Made by a program: the position numbers and the translations under genes | Source: Notamacropus eugenii | Lineage: Eukaryota > Chordata > Mammalia > Diprotodontia > Macropodidae | NCBI RefSeq assembly: GCF_028372415.1 | Contig: NC_092879.1 | Location: 97,469,067-97,533,066 of the forward strand | DNA length: 64,000 nucleotides | Direction of reading: 5' to 3' | Shown: positions 37,370-49,489 of the stretch, piece by piece | Layout of the letters: every line of letters starts with the position of its first letter | Position numbering within the stretch: the first letter of the stretch is position 1 | Notes under the pieces: model-generated | The model's database searches: none | Told to the model about the DNA's origin: nothing | The model's input: the letters and a program-made list of their open reading frames with translations, nothing else

Positions 37370-37505
37370 TAGAGCCAGTTAATCTGGGTTCAAATGCCAA
37401 TTCCGCCACTTACTCCCTGTAAGATCTCGGGAACATCCTTTCTCTGCCCTTTTCAGGGACTCAGTTCCTTCTTTGACATAAGAGTATTGCACTGACCCAG
37501 ATGGC
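37370..37505 (+). repeat. MIR-like SINE remnant
   Basis: It reads agagccagttaatctgggtt, caaatgccaattccgccact, ccctgtaagatctcgggaac. Confidence 0.55.
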
Positions 37506-37519
37506 TCTGAAAAGAAAGT

Positions 37520-37640
37520 GAGGTTGGTGACCTTGCACAGCCTTTCCTCACTCAAATCCAAGTCAAGTGCAAGTCATGTCATCATCTTGGTGTCATGGTC
37601 CTCTTCGAGAATGAAGGTCAAACACAACAACAATTGAACT
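37520..37640 (-). repeat. Tail of the short dispersed element family (copy 3)
   Basis: The forward text is that of the element's own sense strand here: gaggttggtgaccttgcaca, gcctttcctcactcaaatcc, gtcaagtgcaagtcatgtca, tggtcctcttcgagaatgaa, then caaacacaacaacaa. Relative to copies 2 and 4 (strand -) this copy is inverted, so its element sense is the + strand; strand is given as - only in the sense 'opposite to copies 2 and 4'. It is the clearest example of the (ACA)n tail. Confidence 0.75.
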
Positions 37641-37664
37641 AGGTGACCTATAAGCTTCAAATCT

Positions 37665-37815
37665 CTGAATATACACCAATCAGATCAGATCCGATCCAAT
37701 AAACATTCATGGGCCTGATCTGTTCAAGACACTGTGCAAGGCACCAAGGATACAAAGCCCAAATTTTAAAAAATAACCATCTCTGCCCTCAAGTAGCTGA
37801 CATTCTACCATGTAA
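37665..37815 (-). repeat. L2-like LINE 3' end, antisense
   Basis: It reads ccaataaacattcatgggcc, gacactgtgcaaggcaccaa, ctctgccctcaagtagctga. Confidence 0.65.
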
Positions 37816-38905
<1,090 letters not shown>

Positions 38906-38909
38906 AAAT

Positions 38910-39070
38910 AATTTTAGCGTCAAGAAGGCTTGGGATTGAAGTTTGTCTCTGACATTTCCTAGCCCAGTGATCTTAGGCCAGTCATTTCCCCCCCTCCCAG
39001 ACTGTCTCTTCCTTTGTAAAATGGAGGTACTGTCTACCAAGGGACTCAACAAATGTCGCCTATTCTTACC
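38910..39070 (+). repeat. MIR-type SINE next to the last exon's acceptor
   Basis: It reads gaaggcttgggattgaagtt, tgtctctgacatttcctagc, tgatcttaggccagtcattt, tttgtaaaatggaggtactg. The SINE body reaches about 39060, so the branch point and pyrimidine tract (ttcttaccaccctag) of the last exon lie in or at the edge of SINE-derived sequence. Confidence 0.65.
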
Positions 39071-39077
39071 ACCCTAG

Positions 39078-39854
39078 GAGTTAAAGCAGGACATCTCCAG
39101 CTTTCGATATGAGGTACTTGACCTCTTGGGCAATCGCAAACCCCAACGGAGGAGCTTTTCCACAAGCAGCACTGAAATCTCCCAGAAGGATGATGCTAAT
39201 GATGGTAGTGGGGGGGAGAAGGCCAAATCCAAGAGTGTCTCTTTCAATCTCACTGGTAAAAAAAGAGACTACAGCATGTCAGCCCCAATCAAGACTATGT
39301 CCAAGACAAGTAGTGGGGGTGCAGCTGCTACTCCCACCCCTCAAGTGAAGCCAAAAACCAGTGGGTCCAGTAAGCACTCTTTTATGAGTAACCCACTCCA
39401 AAAATTGTCGAGCTCCAAGAAAGAGTCTTTCAAGAGATTAGGTCTCTTGTTCTCCAAGATGAATGGGCATCTGGCTGAGCCCAGTGCAGAGCCGATGTAC
39501 ACGATTTCAGATGGAATCCTTCAGCCCCACTACACATGGCAAGACAGTAGATATTCCCAGATAGATCCAGAGAGGGGAGAGGCTAGCTGTTCGAAAAGTG
39601 AGAGCAACCTCTCAGAGGCGGACTTTGGTGGGGGGGCATGTGCTCCCAGCACCAGCGCAAGGGCCTCTGGGCAGAGCAGTGAATGCCCTCTTGCACCCTC
39701 CAGTTCCCTCCACCATGCTTCTAGCATCTGCACATCCAACTCCAAACTGCTTGACTCCACAGAGGATGTGTTTGACTCGTGGGGGGAGGCTTGTGACTTG
39801 CTTATGAACCGATGGAAGGATGGACAGGAAGAGCATGTTACAACTCGGCTCTGA
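39078..39854 (+). CDS. TRPC5: TRPC5 terminal coding exon: coiled coil, Ser-rich tail, PDZ ligand
   Basis: 258 codons plus TGA (39852-39854). It begins [18 protein letters not shown], the C-terminal coiled coil that helps assemble the tetramer. A long Ser/Thr-rich tail follows, with conserved islands [43 protein letters not shown] and [11 protein letters not shown]. It ends EEHVTTRL; the last five residues are the class I PDZ ligand known to bind NHERF1 and shared with TRPC4. By my recollection of the human protein, this tail is roughly 25-30 residues longer. The extra residues are mainly between KSVSFNL and LGLLFSK ([20 protein letters not shown] and following) and in a Gly/Ala-rich patch before [10 protein letters not shown]. 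The frame is intact. Confidence 0.97.
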   Translation, partial: ELKQDISSFRYEVLDLLGNRKPQRRSFSTSSTEISQKDDANDGSGGEKAKSKSVSFNLTGKKRDYSMSAPIKTMSKTSSGGAAATPTPQVKPKTSGSSKHSFMSNPLQKLSSSKKESFKRLGLLFSKMNGHLAEPSAEPMYTISDGILQPHYTWQDSRYSQIDPERGEASCSKSESNLSEADFGGGACAPSTSARASGQSSECPLAPSSSLHHASSICTSNSKLLDSTEDVFDSWGEACDLLMNRWKDGQEEHVTTRL

Positions 39855-40864
39855 GCTGAGCCTGCGCCACCTGCTCCAGAGCTGGGCAGGATGTTTGTCA
39901 TTCTTGGCTAGAGGCTGGGGTGGGGAAAGGGGCTTAAAATCCTAACTCCCTTGACGCCCCCAGAATCCACCTGCTTTCGGAGCTACCCACTTGGCTTTCA
40001 TTATTGCTTCAATGTTTGGTGCATTTATTTTGTTTTTGCCATTTTCTACCTATAGATGCTGAGCTCATCTTTGCTACTAATGGAAGGGGTTCACCAGGAA
40101 GCCCCAGAGCTTAGGGCTCAGCTGCACTTTCCAAGCCTTGGCGCTGCTTCTCCTACCCTCATGTTCTCTAGGTTCCTATCCTGCCCCCTCTTTTCTTCTC
40201 CCCTCCCAATGTGTAGGAGCTCCTGAGCAAAATCCCACTAGCCACTGACTGAGGCTGACTCTCTGGGCCTGACTTTGCTGCTGTCCAGTGCTGCCCAGTG
40301 CCACTCACAGGGTATGACCCAGAGGTGCCTCCTCCGCATCTTACCTGCTGGCGCACAAGGCTCTCATCAAGCCACCGCTGACAGTTTCCCTTTGTTCTCA
40401 CTGAGCTGTGACTGCTGAAAGTGTTCCAGTGAGTTATACCTAGCAAAGGATGAGGCACTGGACAAGGTGCTTTCACTAGGTATGGAGTGGGGGTGGGGGA
40501 AGTTCCTATGGTACCTTTTGGATTTGCTGGCATCAGAGCTACCAGACTCTGACATATGATGACTGCAGCTCTTCCACTGGCTGTCATGATGGTCACTGTG
40601 GTCAGTTTTTGAGCAAAAGCTTTTCCTAGATAAAAACAGTCTTGGGGGGAAAGAGGAAACATTGTCATTGAAAAAAGATCTTGCCAAGGTGTCAAAATCT
40701 GAGAGAGAGCATCTGTCACTTTAATTGACTGTGTCCTGAAAACAACAACAGAATCCAAAACTCCCAAACCAGCAACACCAACGCTAGAGAGCGTACTTAG
40801 GGATCCTAGCCTGGGTGGCTGCAGCTCAGGGGGATCAGCGGAGGAAGTTCCACATAGAACAGAC

Positions 40865-40870
40865 AATAAA
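40865..40870 (+). terminator. Candidate proximal poly(A) signal AATAAA
   Basis: AATAAA in cagacaataaaaggtcc, about 1.0 kb after the TRPC5 stop. Sequence match only. Confidence 0.35.
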
Positions 40871-41924
40871 AGGTCCAGATGCACAGGAAGACTTAGACCC
40901 AGAACCAAAATGGATCAGGGAACTTGGAACCCCAAGGATGTGCTCTCAGAGTCTGCACCAAAGCCAGGGGGTGAGAGGCCCAGATGCATGTGCATGTGTA
41001 CACACACTGGAGTAGCAACTGCCCCCAAACCCAATTAACAAATGCTCTGCCAATGACCCTGGCTTCATATTAGTAGCAAGGTTTTCCACATCCCAGATAT
41101 GGTGCTCCTAACAAGCAAATTTACTCTGAGCAACAGATGCCAGAATTCTCTTTCCTATTCTGTTTGACGGTACAAAATTCCAATCTATGGTCCTTCTCTC
41201 CAAGGCTGTATATGCATCTTTGGAAAAGAGAAACACAATCTTCTTGCTGCCATCTGTGGCTGATAAAGCAGCGATGGTTGTGCTGGATCTCACTGTGTTG
41301 ATGATGTTGGCATCAGGAAACAGGCAACACTTCATTCTTTTCCAAGGCAGCTGTGTGGCCGCAGCAGCAGCAGAAAGCCCCAAGCCTGGACCCTCTGGAC
41401 AACTGGTCTGTCGGATCACCGTTTGTGCATAGTAGGGACTTTTCAACCCGAGGCCTTTTATGGGGGCAAACAGTAGGTTCTCATCAACTAGACTAAGGTC
41501 ATGATAGAACACAAGAGATGGCAAGTGGTTTGCTTTCGATGCCCCCATGGACTCCTAGTCTTCAGGGAGCTTGGGAAGGATGAAGGCTCAAGATCCCTGC
41601 CCTATACTGAGTCAATTTCTTCTAGTGCCAGAGCGCTCACCACCACCTCTGGTCCCAGGGAAGGTGTAATCCAGCTGCATTTTTTTGTTATATTCTGAAG
41701 TACAGAGGCCCATCACAAAATTTAGAGCCAAAATATCTATTCCAGAACCAGATGTTAAGAACCCAAAGCATATTCTGTTCCCCACAATTAAATCATCAGA
41801 ACCTGACTGTATACAAATGTCATTAACTTTTCTTGCACATCATGAAGCAGCTTAATTCAACTTCCTGCTTATCTCTTCGCTGACCCTGAAATTGTTTTAA
41901 ACATGTTATCATGACAGACAGCTG

Positions 41925-42200
41925 CTGGTTTCATGAGCTTCTGCAAGTCATTAAACCTCAGTGTCCTCACCTCTACAATGGGGCTAGTGTTTGATTCACT
42001 AAGCATCTCTATAGCACCCGCATGACCCCGTACTAGGCACTAGGGTCAGGAATTGGACAAGGGGCCTCCCTCCACCAATGCTCCCACTGAGCACCGAGGG
42101 ACCCCATCAGTATGTATCAGAGGATCTTGCTGCTTTCCAGGCTGCAGAGAGGAGACCAGACAGGAAGCAGTCCCTGTCCTCAAGGAGCACACTGGGCATC
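41925..42200. repeat. MIR scrap (+) followed by decayed L2-like sequence (-)
   Basis: 41930-41990 reads gcaagtcattaaacctcagt and gtcctcacctctacaatggg, a sense MIR fragment. 41995-42200 has ttcactaagcatctctatag, gtactaggcactagggtcag and cagtccctgtcctcaaggag, an antisense L2-like body. Confidence 0.5.
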
Positions 42201-42744
42201 TCAACCACATTTCATTATTAGGCTGAAAAATCTCCAAAGAAAACTACTGAATGGTGTCCAAAAAGGCACTTATCAAGTATGACCCCTCCTGGAATTCCAG
42301 CTGTTGCTCTGGGGGCACAAAGGGGGATGCAGAATTCCAAGCACAAAAGTACCATCTTAAAGAATGGTACCATCGCCCCACGGTGCAGAGCTAGGCTCTG
42401 GCTTCTCACCGCGACCCAATTCAGACTGTCAAGTCAGGTGCATTCATCTGGCTTCCATTTTATCTCAACTGTGAGGAGGGAACAAATCCAGGATGACAGT
42501 GTCCTTCCTGTTCACCAAGGACTCCAAAGGCTGCTGCCATGCTGTGCTGTTCATGGGGGAACCTCTCCAGCACCAACACTGTCTGATCTTCAAGTGAGCA
42601 CCATGAGCATGCAAGAACCAGGCCCAGAGAACACACATCTCCCCTTGGACTTCAAAACGAAATTGTGGGGGGAGATCAGGTACTCCTTTGCTAAGTTATT
42701 TCCTTGCCCTGGACTTTGACCTTGGTCTGTTCTACCAATCCAAA

Positions 42745-42870
42745 CTAGTCCAATCCAACAAGTATTTATGAAGCTCCTGCTCTGAGTAAAGTACCGTGCT
42801 GAGCACTGTCGATACAAAAACAAAATGGCAGCGTCCGTGGCCTCTAAAGAGCTCATGTTTTACTGAAGTC
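42745..42870 (-). repeat. L2-like LINE 3' end, antisense
   Basis: It reads aatccaacaagtatttatga, gtaccgtgctgagcactgtc, ggcctctaaagagctcatgt, within the probable TRPC5 3' UTR. Confidence 0.65.
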
Positions 42871-45528
42871 ATGAAAAGACCCAGAAGTATAACACTTTTC
42901 CCAGTACTGGTACTGCATCCATTGCATTGGGTGCCATTCTAAGGCCCCACAGGTTCCAGCTAGAACCCTGGGGTGATCTGAGGAAACTGATCAGAGCAGT
43001 CAGTGGCTACATATGTACACATCTGCCCTTGACCACAACATGCACACACCCACCTTGTTTGACCACAATACCAGAATGACTTCCAGAGAAATTCCTTCTT
43101 TGATGTGAACGATTTCTAACTTCCCACCCCCAATTTTGCTGCTGTAGAAGCTGTCATTTGGTGCTCCACCGTTGGCTTCAGCACAGAGACACTGCCTCAG
43201 TTGCATCCCCGGGAGCTCCTTTATTCTTTTCCTACCCAAGTGGCTTATGCATTGCTTTGTTTTTTGTGGGTCCATTTTGTCTGTGTGGCACCCCACCCCC
43301 ACCCCACCCCTCTCTCTCTATGATCTTGGCTCCTCAGTGTCTTTGGTTGAGCACTGAGCTTTTTGGTTGGGGAGAGAGGATAGAAGGGGTAGAATGATCT
43401 TCCTCTGGAAAGAAGCAGTTTTGAAGTCATTCTCACCCAAATGAGTGCATGCAGTGGAGTGGAGTCTGTTGCGACTGTCACAAACTTGACATCTGTCATG
43501 TTTGGGGGTTGTTGGCTTTGCGGAAGAAAAATGAAACAAAGCACTCAGGTTAGAAGCAAAGGACCTTACCTGTAAAATAGAAACAACCAACCAACAATCT
43601 GCTGACTTTCAACTAGCATTCGTGGTGAAACCTAAGTGTGAGTCTTGCAGCCTTACCACCTACTTGAGATGTGACTCTCTCTGTGCTAACACGCGGCCTA
43701 GGATTGCCATGAAGGTGCTGCAGGTTGGAGCTCTCCACCCCAGTCTGGCAGGAATCCATCCCCAGCTAGCCCAGGCACTCAAGTGGGCCCTGGAACTCTG
43801 CCTTCAGTTACTTCCTGCCTACCCTCGATGGTTTGGTGTCTTTGCCCTTTCTGTTATTCTCTCTGCCTCAGTTTCTTTTCCTGATAGTGGAAGGTATACA
43901 CTTGTGTGTGTGTCTGTACGTATGTGTGTGTTTTAGTGGCACTTGAGAGCCATGTACATATTAAAAATTTGAATATTTAAATATAAAGTTGAGTGGGTTA
44001 ACCTCATGGTCTAGAGAAGTCCAAAGTGACCTGCCCATCACGACATGAATGAGTGGGAGTATTTGAGGGAAAGCCCACAGTTTGGCCCACATGTGATGAA
44101 TGTCTTTGCCTGAGTGGATGTACCAGTCATGCAAATTACATGGCCAAAAGGCTCTTCTCATACTGCTGATTCAGTTCTCTCCCTGTGGATCTGAGGTGCA
44201 TCTTACCCTGGAACCCTAGGCTCAGCAGACTGCACTCCACTTTAGGGCTCCCAGGTTGAAAGCTCTGTCCATTCCATTCTCCATACCAAGGCATGGGTGG
44301 GGTGGAGTGGGTTTGGTGAGGCTCTAAGCTGGCCGGCCCTCCACAAGCACACAGTTAAAAGGTTGAGCCTTTATGAGTCACCAATCTGTCATCAGTGCGG
44401 CACTCAGAAAGAAATAGGGCTAAGGGCGCAACTGTGCACAGAGATCATCTGAACAGCCAGAAGTTCACATCTTTGGATAGACAAAGGCTTGGTGAGAGAT
44501 TACACAGAACAATTTAGTGGAGGGCAATGGTGGAAGAAGGTGGAGATATGGCCATATAAGGCTATGTTGATCTAAGATTATTTCAAATTAGATGAAAGCT
44601 CAGACTAGAGCTGGGCTGGGTTTCAGATGATGGTTAAGGTGAGCGCTGACTGTTGGCAACCAGAGTTCCATGTTTCAACATGCTGGTCCTATGGAAATTC
44701 TCCCCTTCTCAGATGCTAGTTCTCTCTATAACTGGGTTTCAGTATTTACTGATAGAAGAATCTCCAAAGAAGCGAGGGGAGGAAAGCACTAAAGAAATAG
44801 AGGCCTGATAAATGTTTCTAAAAGCTCCAGAAAGTCATTATCATATTTTCAAATCAAGCGTTCAAAATTCATTTCCACTTCATACATTATGTATTAATAT
44901 GGCGTTGTTCTATACAGCAAGAGATACCCAAGAAACACAGCAGCTACCTGACCAACTGAGAGGTACACTCTTCAGTATTCCCTAAGGCTACTTGTGCTCC
45001 TATTCCCAAAGCTTGACACATAGTAGGCACTTACTAAATGCTCCAAATAGGTCTAGCCTCCCCTCTTTGGTAATGGCCCTCCCAGCCTGGAGCAGACTGT
45101 TGGGATTGGAAATCTCCATCCTGTGAAGTATGAGACTTGATTTTTGGAAACAACCAAATGTCATTCGGAGACATTTGGTGGATAAGAAGGGGGAGAACAG
45201 AGATAGAGTTTGGGTCCAAAAGGAAGAATGGCCAGTAAGTAGCAAAGCTGTTCTTCTTGGGAGTACTCTGCAAGTCGTCCCCAAAGAAGGCATGATCAGA
45301 GGCATAAGTAAGCAGTACCTCAAGGGGATTCCTCTGGCAGAAAAACTGCCAGTGGCTGGACCAGGCAGGGACTTTACAAATCATTAGGGCCTTGCATTCT
45401 TCAGGTTCATGTTTAAGGTTGCTCTTGGAACATGTTTGTTCATACAACTAACATTATACATAGGGACTAGTTTCCCCCTGTGCTAATGGTACTCATAGAA
45501 GCCCTTGGAGATCTAGAACCATCTAGAT

Positions 45529-45713
45529 CAGGAGTAGGGAAACTGTGGCCTCCTAGGTCTTTGGATGCGGCCTTTTGACTGAGTCCAAATTTTACAGAAC
45601 AAATCCTTTGATTAAGGGGATTTGTTTTGTGAAGTTTGGATTCAATCAAAGGGTCATGCTTGAGGACCTAGAGTTCCACATGTGGTCTTGAGGACCCAGG
45701 TTCCCCACCCTTG
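45529..45713. mobile_element. hAT-type MITE with perfect 8-bp target duplication
   Basis: It is 185 bp and starts CAGGAGTAGGGAAACTG, ending CAGGTTCCCCACCCTTG, which are imperfect terminal inverted repeats. It is flanked on both sides by atctagat (45521-45528 and 45714-45721). The inside is itself largely palindromic (ttggatgcggccttttgact against caatcaaagggtcatgcttg). Length, 8-bp duplication and the CAGGGGTGGGGAACCTG-type ends fit a non-autonomous hAT/Charlie family of marsupials. No transposase is present. Confidence 0.9.
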
Positions 45714-45829
45714 ATCTAGATCCCAGGTAGGGAGGAAAAACAAGACATCAAATGGAGGCTCAGAGCAAAATGATTGCAAAAGCTCAGTTGAAATGGGAAT
45801 CATTGGAAGGGAATGGAGGAGATCCCAGA

Positions 45830-46000
45830 TTAAGAGCTAGAAGAGGGGTCAGAGGCCATCTAGTAGAACAGAGGAGGAAACTGAGGCCCAGAAAGAAGAG
45901 ACTAGTCCAAGGTCACAAAGGAGTTAGTGTCAGAAATCTGAACGTTGGTCCCATGACGCTAAAATCCCACCCTATTTACACTACACCACGTTGCCTCTGT
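45830..46000 (-). repeat. MIR-type SINE, antisense
   Basis: It reads aggccatctagtagaacaga, gaggaaactgaggcccagaa, gtccaaggtcacaaaggagt, cctatttacactacaccacg. Confidence 0.7.
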
Positions 46001-46810
46001 TACCCAGTACTGGTGACCAAAACGACCCCTCCCCCTCAGTATTTTGTTTTTGCTTTTGTTTCTTGTTTAAAAAAGAAAGAAGGAAAGAAAGAAACGAACA
46101 AACGAAGTCAAACCAGCAGTAGCATTCACATAGGTAGCTAATAGCCAAGCCCTGCTCAGGAGGCTTTTTCTCCAAAAATTCTCCAAATGGGTTTGGAAAT
46201 GCTTTCTCCTCTTTCAATAGGACAGTATTTTCCATCCTCTGTGAGGCTAATTTTCCAGTCTGGAAGAACAAAAGAAGGGAAGAGAGCAGCTAGGCTGTAG
46301 TTTCAAAGGCTGTCTTTCAAATCAATGCCCAGAGAAAGACCAGAGTTCAGAAGGTTCTCAGTGGGCTAGTCTTATCCAGACTCTTGTTGGAATCACTTCG
46401 GTTTTTCCCATTGTGATCTCAGAGATACAGAGGCTGGCAAAGATTTCATCCCTGATAAGAGAAGTGATCCAGTAGGACTTGCCATTAGAATATCAAGACT
46501 GTTTCCCCAACTGCCCCTGGAGAAGAATCCCAGAGGAGGTCCTGATTGTCTTACAGCATGGCTAGTCAGTCTGTTGCAGCCACACAGTGATATACACCAG
46601 CAGCTTTTGGTGCTTAGTGGGCTCTGCTTGAGCAAACCAGACTGGCTGAGAAGAGCCCAAGGGATAACTATATCAGGTGCCACCCCCCTCCCCCAACTCC
46701 AGCTAAAAGGAAGGGGAGATTGAAATCAGATGAAACCCTGCTTCAACCAACAGGGATGCCATCTTGTCCCTTTCGAGACCCAACCACCACCACTACCCCC
46801 ACCAAATACA

Positions 46811-46820
46811 TGCACATGCG

Positions 46821-46859
<39 letters not shown>
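46811..46859 (+). repeat. (AC)n microsatellite
   Basis: A run of about 18 CA units after gcacatgcgcacg. Confidence 0.95.
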
Positions 46860-46861
<2 letters not shown>

Positions 46862-47000
46862 CAATGTGTGGAGGGGAATTTGAAATTGATGCACCTGCTC
46901 TCCAGATGGAGCTGGCCAAAACAGGGCCACAAAAAGTAATCCTGGGGCTGTCAAATCATGATTTAGGTGTTCCAGGTTTGGGGGAGCTTGTCAGGGTATC

Positions 47001-47006
47001 AATAAA
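47001..47006 (+). terminator. Candidate poly(A) signal AATAAA
   Basis: AATAAA in gtatcaataaagtttattg, with a T/G-rich stretch (ttgatttgtacgtttatatt) about 10 bases on. This is a good shape for an internal TRPC5 poly(A) site. Confidence 0.45.
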
Positions 47007-47505
47007 GTTTATTGATTTGTACGTTTATATTGTGTGACCTGGGAAAGGGAGGAAAAGAGACAAGGTTTCATCCATTAAGAATTCCCCTTTCCTGGTCTAG
47101 CTGTCTCAGTTTCACGGGCATATATAGAAAGCCTGTCTGCATGAACTTTAAGGTAAAACCTTTATTTTCAAGCCCAATGGTGAGGAAGAAAGGAGTCTGG
47201 CATGTTCATCTTAATGACAGCTTGGCATCATGGGCTACTCCTTGAAAACCTTCATGTTGTCTCTTAAAGAACCATGATTTGAGTAACTGTCATTTGTGTT
47301 CCAGTACTTTCCGTAAGCAGTGCAAAGTTGTCATCCTTAAATATAAGTGTAAAAAATGAAATCCTGTAAAAGAAAATTGTTTATTTTGTGTGTATTTTTG
47401 GATTTGTTGTAAACTGAAACGTGAAGCAGCTACTTCTCCCTCTTTGGATGCCAAGTGTTCTGTCCCTCCCTTTTCTGATGTAAGCATTCATAGCTGCCTA
47501 TTGAT

Positions 47506-47511
47506 AATAAA
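47506..47511 (+). terminator. TRPC5: Candidate distal TRPC5 poly(A) signal AATAAA
   Basis: AATAAA in attgataataaatatttat, after an AT-rich block that looks like a 3' UTR end. Cleavage would fall at about 47525-47535. It is the last plausible signal before the long CA repeat at 47885. Confidence 0.5.
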
Positions 47512-47882
47512 TATTTATGAATGGAAATGGATTGGACACAGTGTCTTACATGGGGATTAGCAAGGAAGCTCTTAGAAGGAAGCCCATGGATGCACAGATT
47601 GGCAGAAGTGACCTGAGAATGGGAGCTTTGGGATCACTCTTCAAAAATTCATTTTCCCCCATTATACACAAAGCCAGGATTTCAAGTGTTGGGAGATTTC
47701 ATTAGTATTCAGAAAGTACTTTGGAACTCCAGAAGGAAGGGAACTCTATGGCCATAAAGCTGGATCACTGCAATACTGGGAAACTTTATAGGCCCCATCT
47801 TCCTTTATTGGGAACCCACAATGCATGCTCTATTGTAATGACTGGGCCAGAGCTTGTGGGTCTATGAGACACTGACCGAAAT

Positions 47883-47884
<2 letters not shown>

Positions 47885-47938
<54 letters not shown>

Positions 47939-48097
47939 CACGCACACACACACTCACACCCACACATACCCACACCCACACACAGACACCCACCCATACA
48001 TACACACACACAGACACACACACATACACACACAGACACACACATGCACACACACACACAGAGACACATAGAGGCACACACACACACACACACACAC
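47885..48097 (+). repeat. Compound (CA)n microsatellite, about 210 bp
   Basis: A pure (AC)n run of about 50 bp, then interrupted CACACC, CATACA, CAGACA and CATGCA variants, ending in another pure (AC)n. Cysteine/valine-only reverse frames across it are artefacts. Confidence 0.95.
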
Positions 48098-49480
48098 CTC
48101 CCTCTGAGTTAAGAGCAGTTCTGGGTAGCTCGTAGTGTGTGTTGCTGCATTCATTCACAAGAAAGCAGGAAGTCAGAACAAGAGACTACTTCAAACTCAT
48201 TGTCCCACCACTATTTCACAGCAATCAGGTCTTTCCATTTATTTCCTGGTTAGGTATTCCTGTGTAGTTCCTGATGTCGTTGCCTAAGAGGCTCTGAGAT
48301 CTCATGACTGGGGGCAGCTTCACACACCCTCTTATCCCACACCATTCTCAATTGTACACAGAGAAGCTCCCCATCATGCCTACCTGGGGGCCTTCCTCTA
48401 TGTTACAAGACTACCCCTCTAGTCTTCCAGTTGTACCACTAGCCACTCTCTTCTGATCAGCCTTCAGCTCATCAATGTCCTTTCTGAACTGTGGTGCCTA
48501 CAGTAATGAGATCACACATAGACAGCTAGTTATAAAGACCCATGCATCAGGCATATCTGGCCCAGTTGCCTCAGAGTGTAGACTGTGATCCCATGGCAGA
48601 AGGTCATGAAGTCTGTTGGGAGGGGGCTTTCCACTTGGGCACATTATTGCTGAAGGAACCACCTGCTGACTGCACTAAAGGGATTCTAATCCTCTTATGT
48701 GACCTGCCCCCCCCCCCCAGCCCCACCCCACCCCCACCGGTTACATGGTTAGAAGAAAAGAAAAACATGCATGATCCACTTGGTGGAATCACAGGTCAGT
48801 TTTGATTTCATACAGTCAAGTTAAGGGGTAGACAACTTTCTTCCCCGTGTGTTTGCTGTGGTGCTGGTGGATGACAGGAGCCAATGTCTGCCCCCTAAGC
48901 TCCTCCTCCAAATCTGGGCCCCCTCCCAGATCTGGGCTAAGAGGGGCATTAAGGATATTAAGATGACAAGTTTGTAAAACCTTGATGGCACCATAAGCTA
49001 CATGAACCAAACACTGCTAAATAGGGAAAAAAACTCACTAGGAGAAAAGCTCTCTTGAGCTGGTCCCTGCATTAAGGGGCACAGACAGATAAGAAACTAT
49101 AAGGTGAAGGAGCTAAGATGAGTCAGTGGCCTAGGCATGAAGGCTCAGCAAGGCCTGTAAGGAGCACAAAGGCATGGCGGTTCATCTGGGCTGAATGAAT
49201 CAGGACTACCTAAGCTGCTCCATCTCTATGATACTTCAGACTGTCCAGGCCCATGGAGTACCACTATGTCCAATTCTAACCTAAGGAACCCTAACCTTTC
49301 CCCAAGATGAGAAAGCCAGACAGGAGCTGGTTTTATGGGGGGAAAATAATAGATAGACCATTGCTCATTTTGATCTTTTAAAAAAAGGAAAAAACCAGTT
49401 GCCAGTATCAAAAATGAAAAGAGTGAATGTGCCACCCATGAAGATGAAATTAAATTATTAAGAGTTATTTTGTCCAATTA
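48098..49480. other. Intergenic sequence, no gene seen
   Basis: There is a C-run at about 48708-48735. 48200-48500 resembles decayed old repeat (tgtagttcctgatgtcgttg), but I cannot name it. No supported gene. Confidence 0.45.
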
Positions 49481-49489
49481 TATTTCAGT

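Larger units (their letters stand above)
39855..47530 (+). other. TRPC5: Probable long TRPC5 3' UTR
   Basis: The downstream 7.7 kb has fewer repeats than the introns and no other gene. Candidate poly(A) signals are at 40865, 47001 and 47506. The stretch just before 47506 is AT-rich (aaaattgtttattttgtgtg, ggatttgttgtaaactgaaa), as in conserved 3' UTR ends. Repeats inside include a MIR scrap, an L2 piece, a hAT MITE, a second MIR and a CA repeat. A 246-codon reverse frame at 40168-40908 has no recognisable protein. The UTR length is inference. Confidence 0.5.

Noticed and set aside
40168-40908. 246-codon reverse frame downstream of TRPC5
   Set aside because: No recognisable domain; it overlaps other frames and lies in the probable TRPC5 3' UTR. 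A chance frame is more likely.
47862-48158. Cysteine-rich reverse frames of 66-98 codons
   Set aside because: They are direct readings of the (CA)n repeat.
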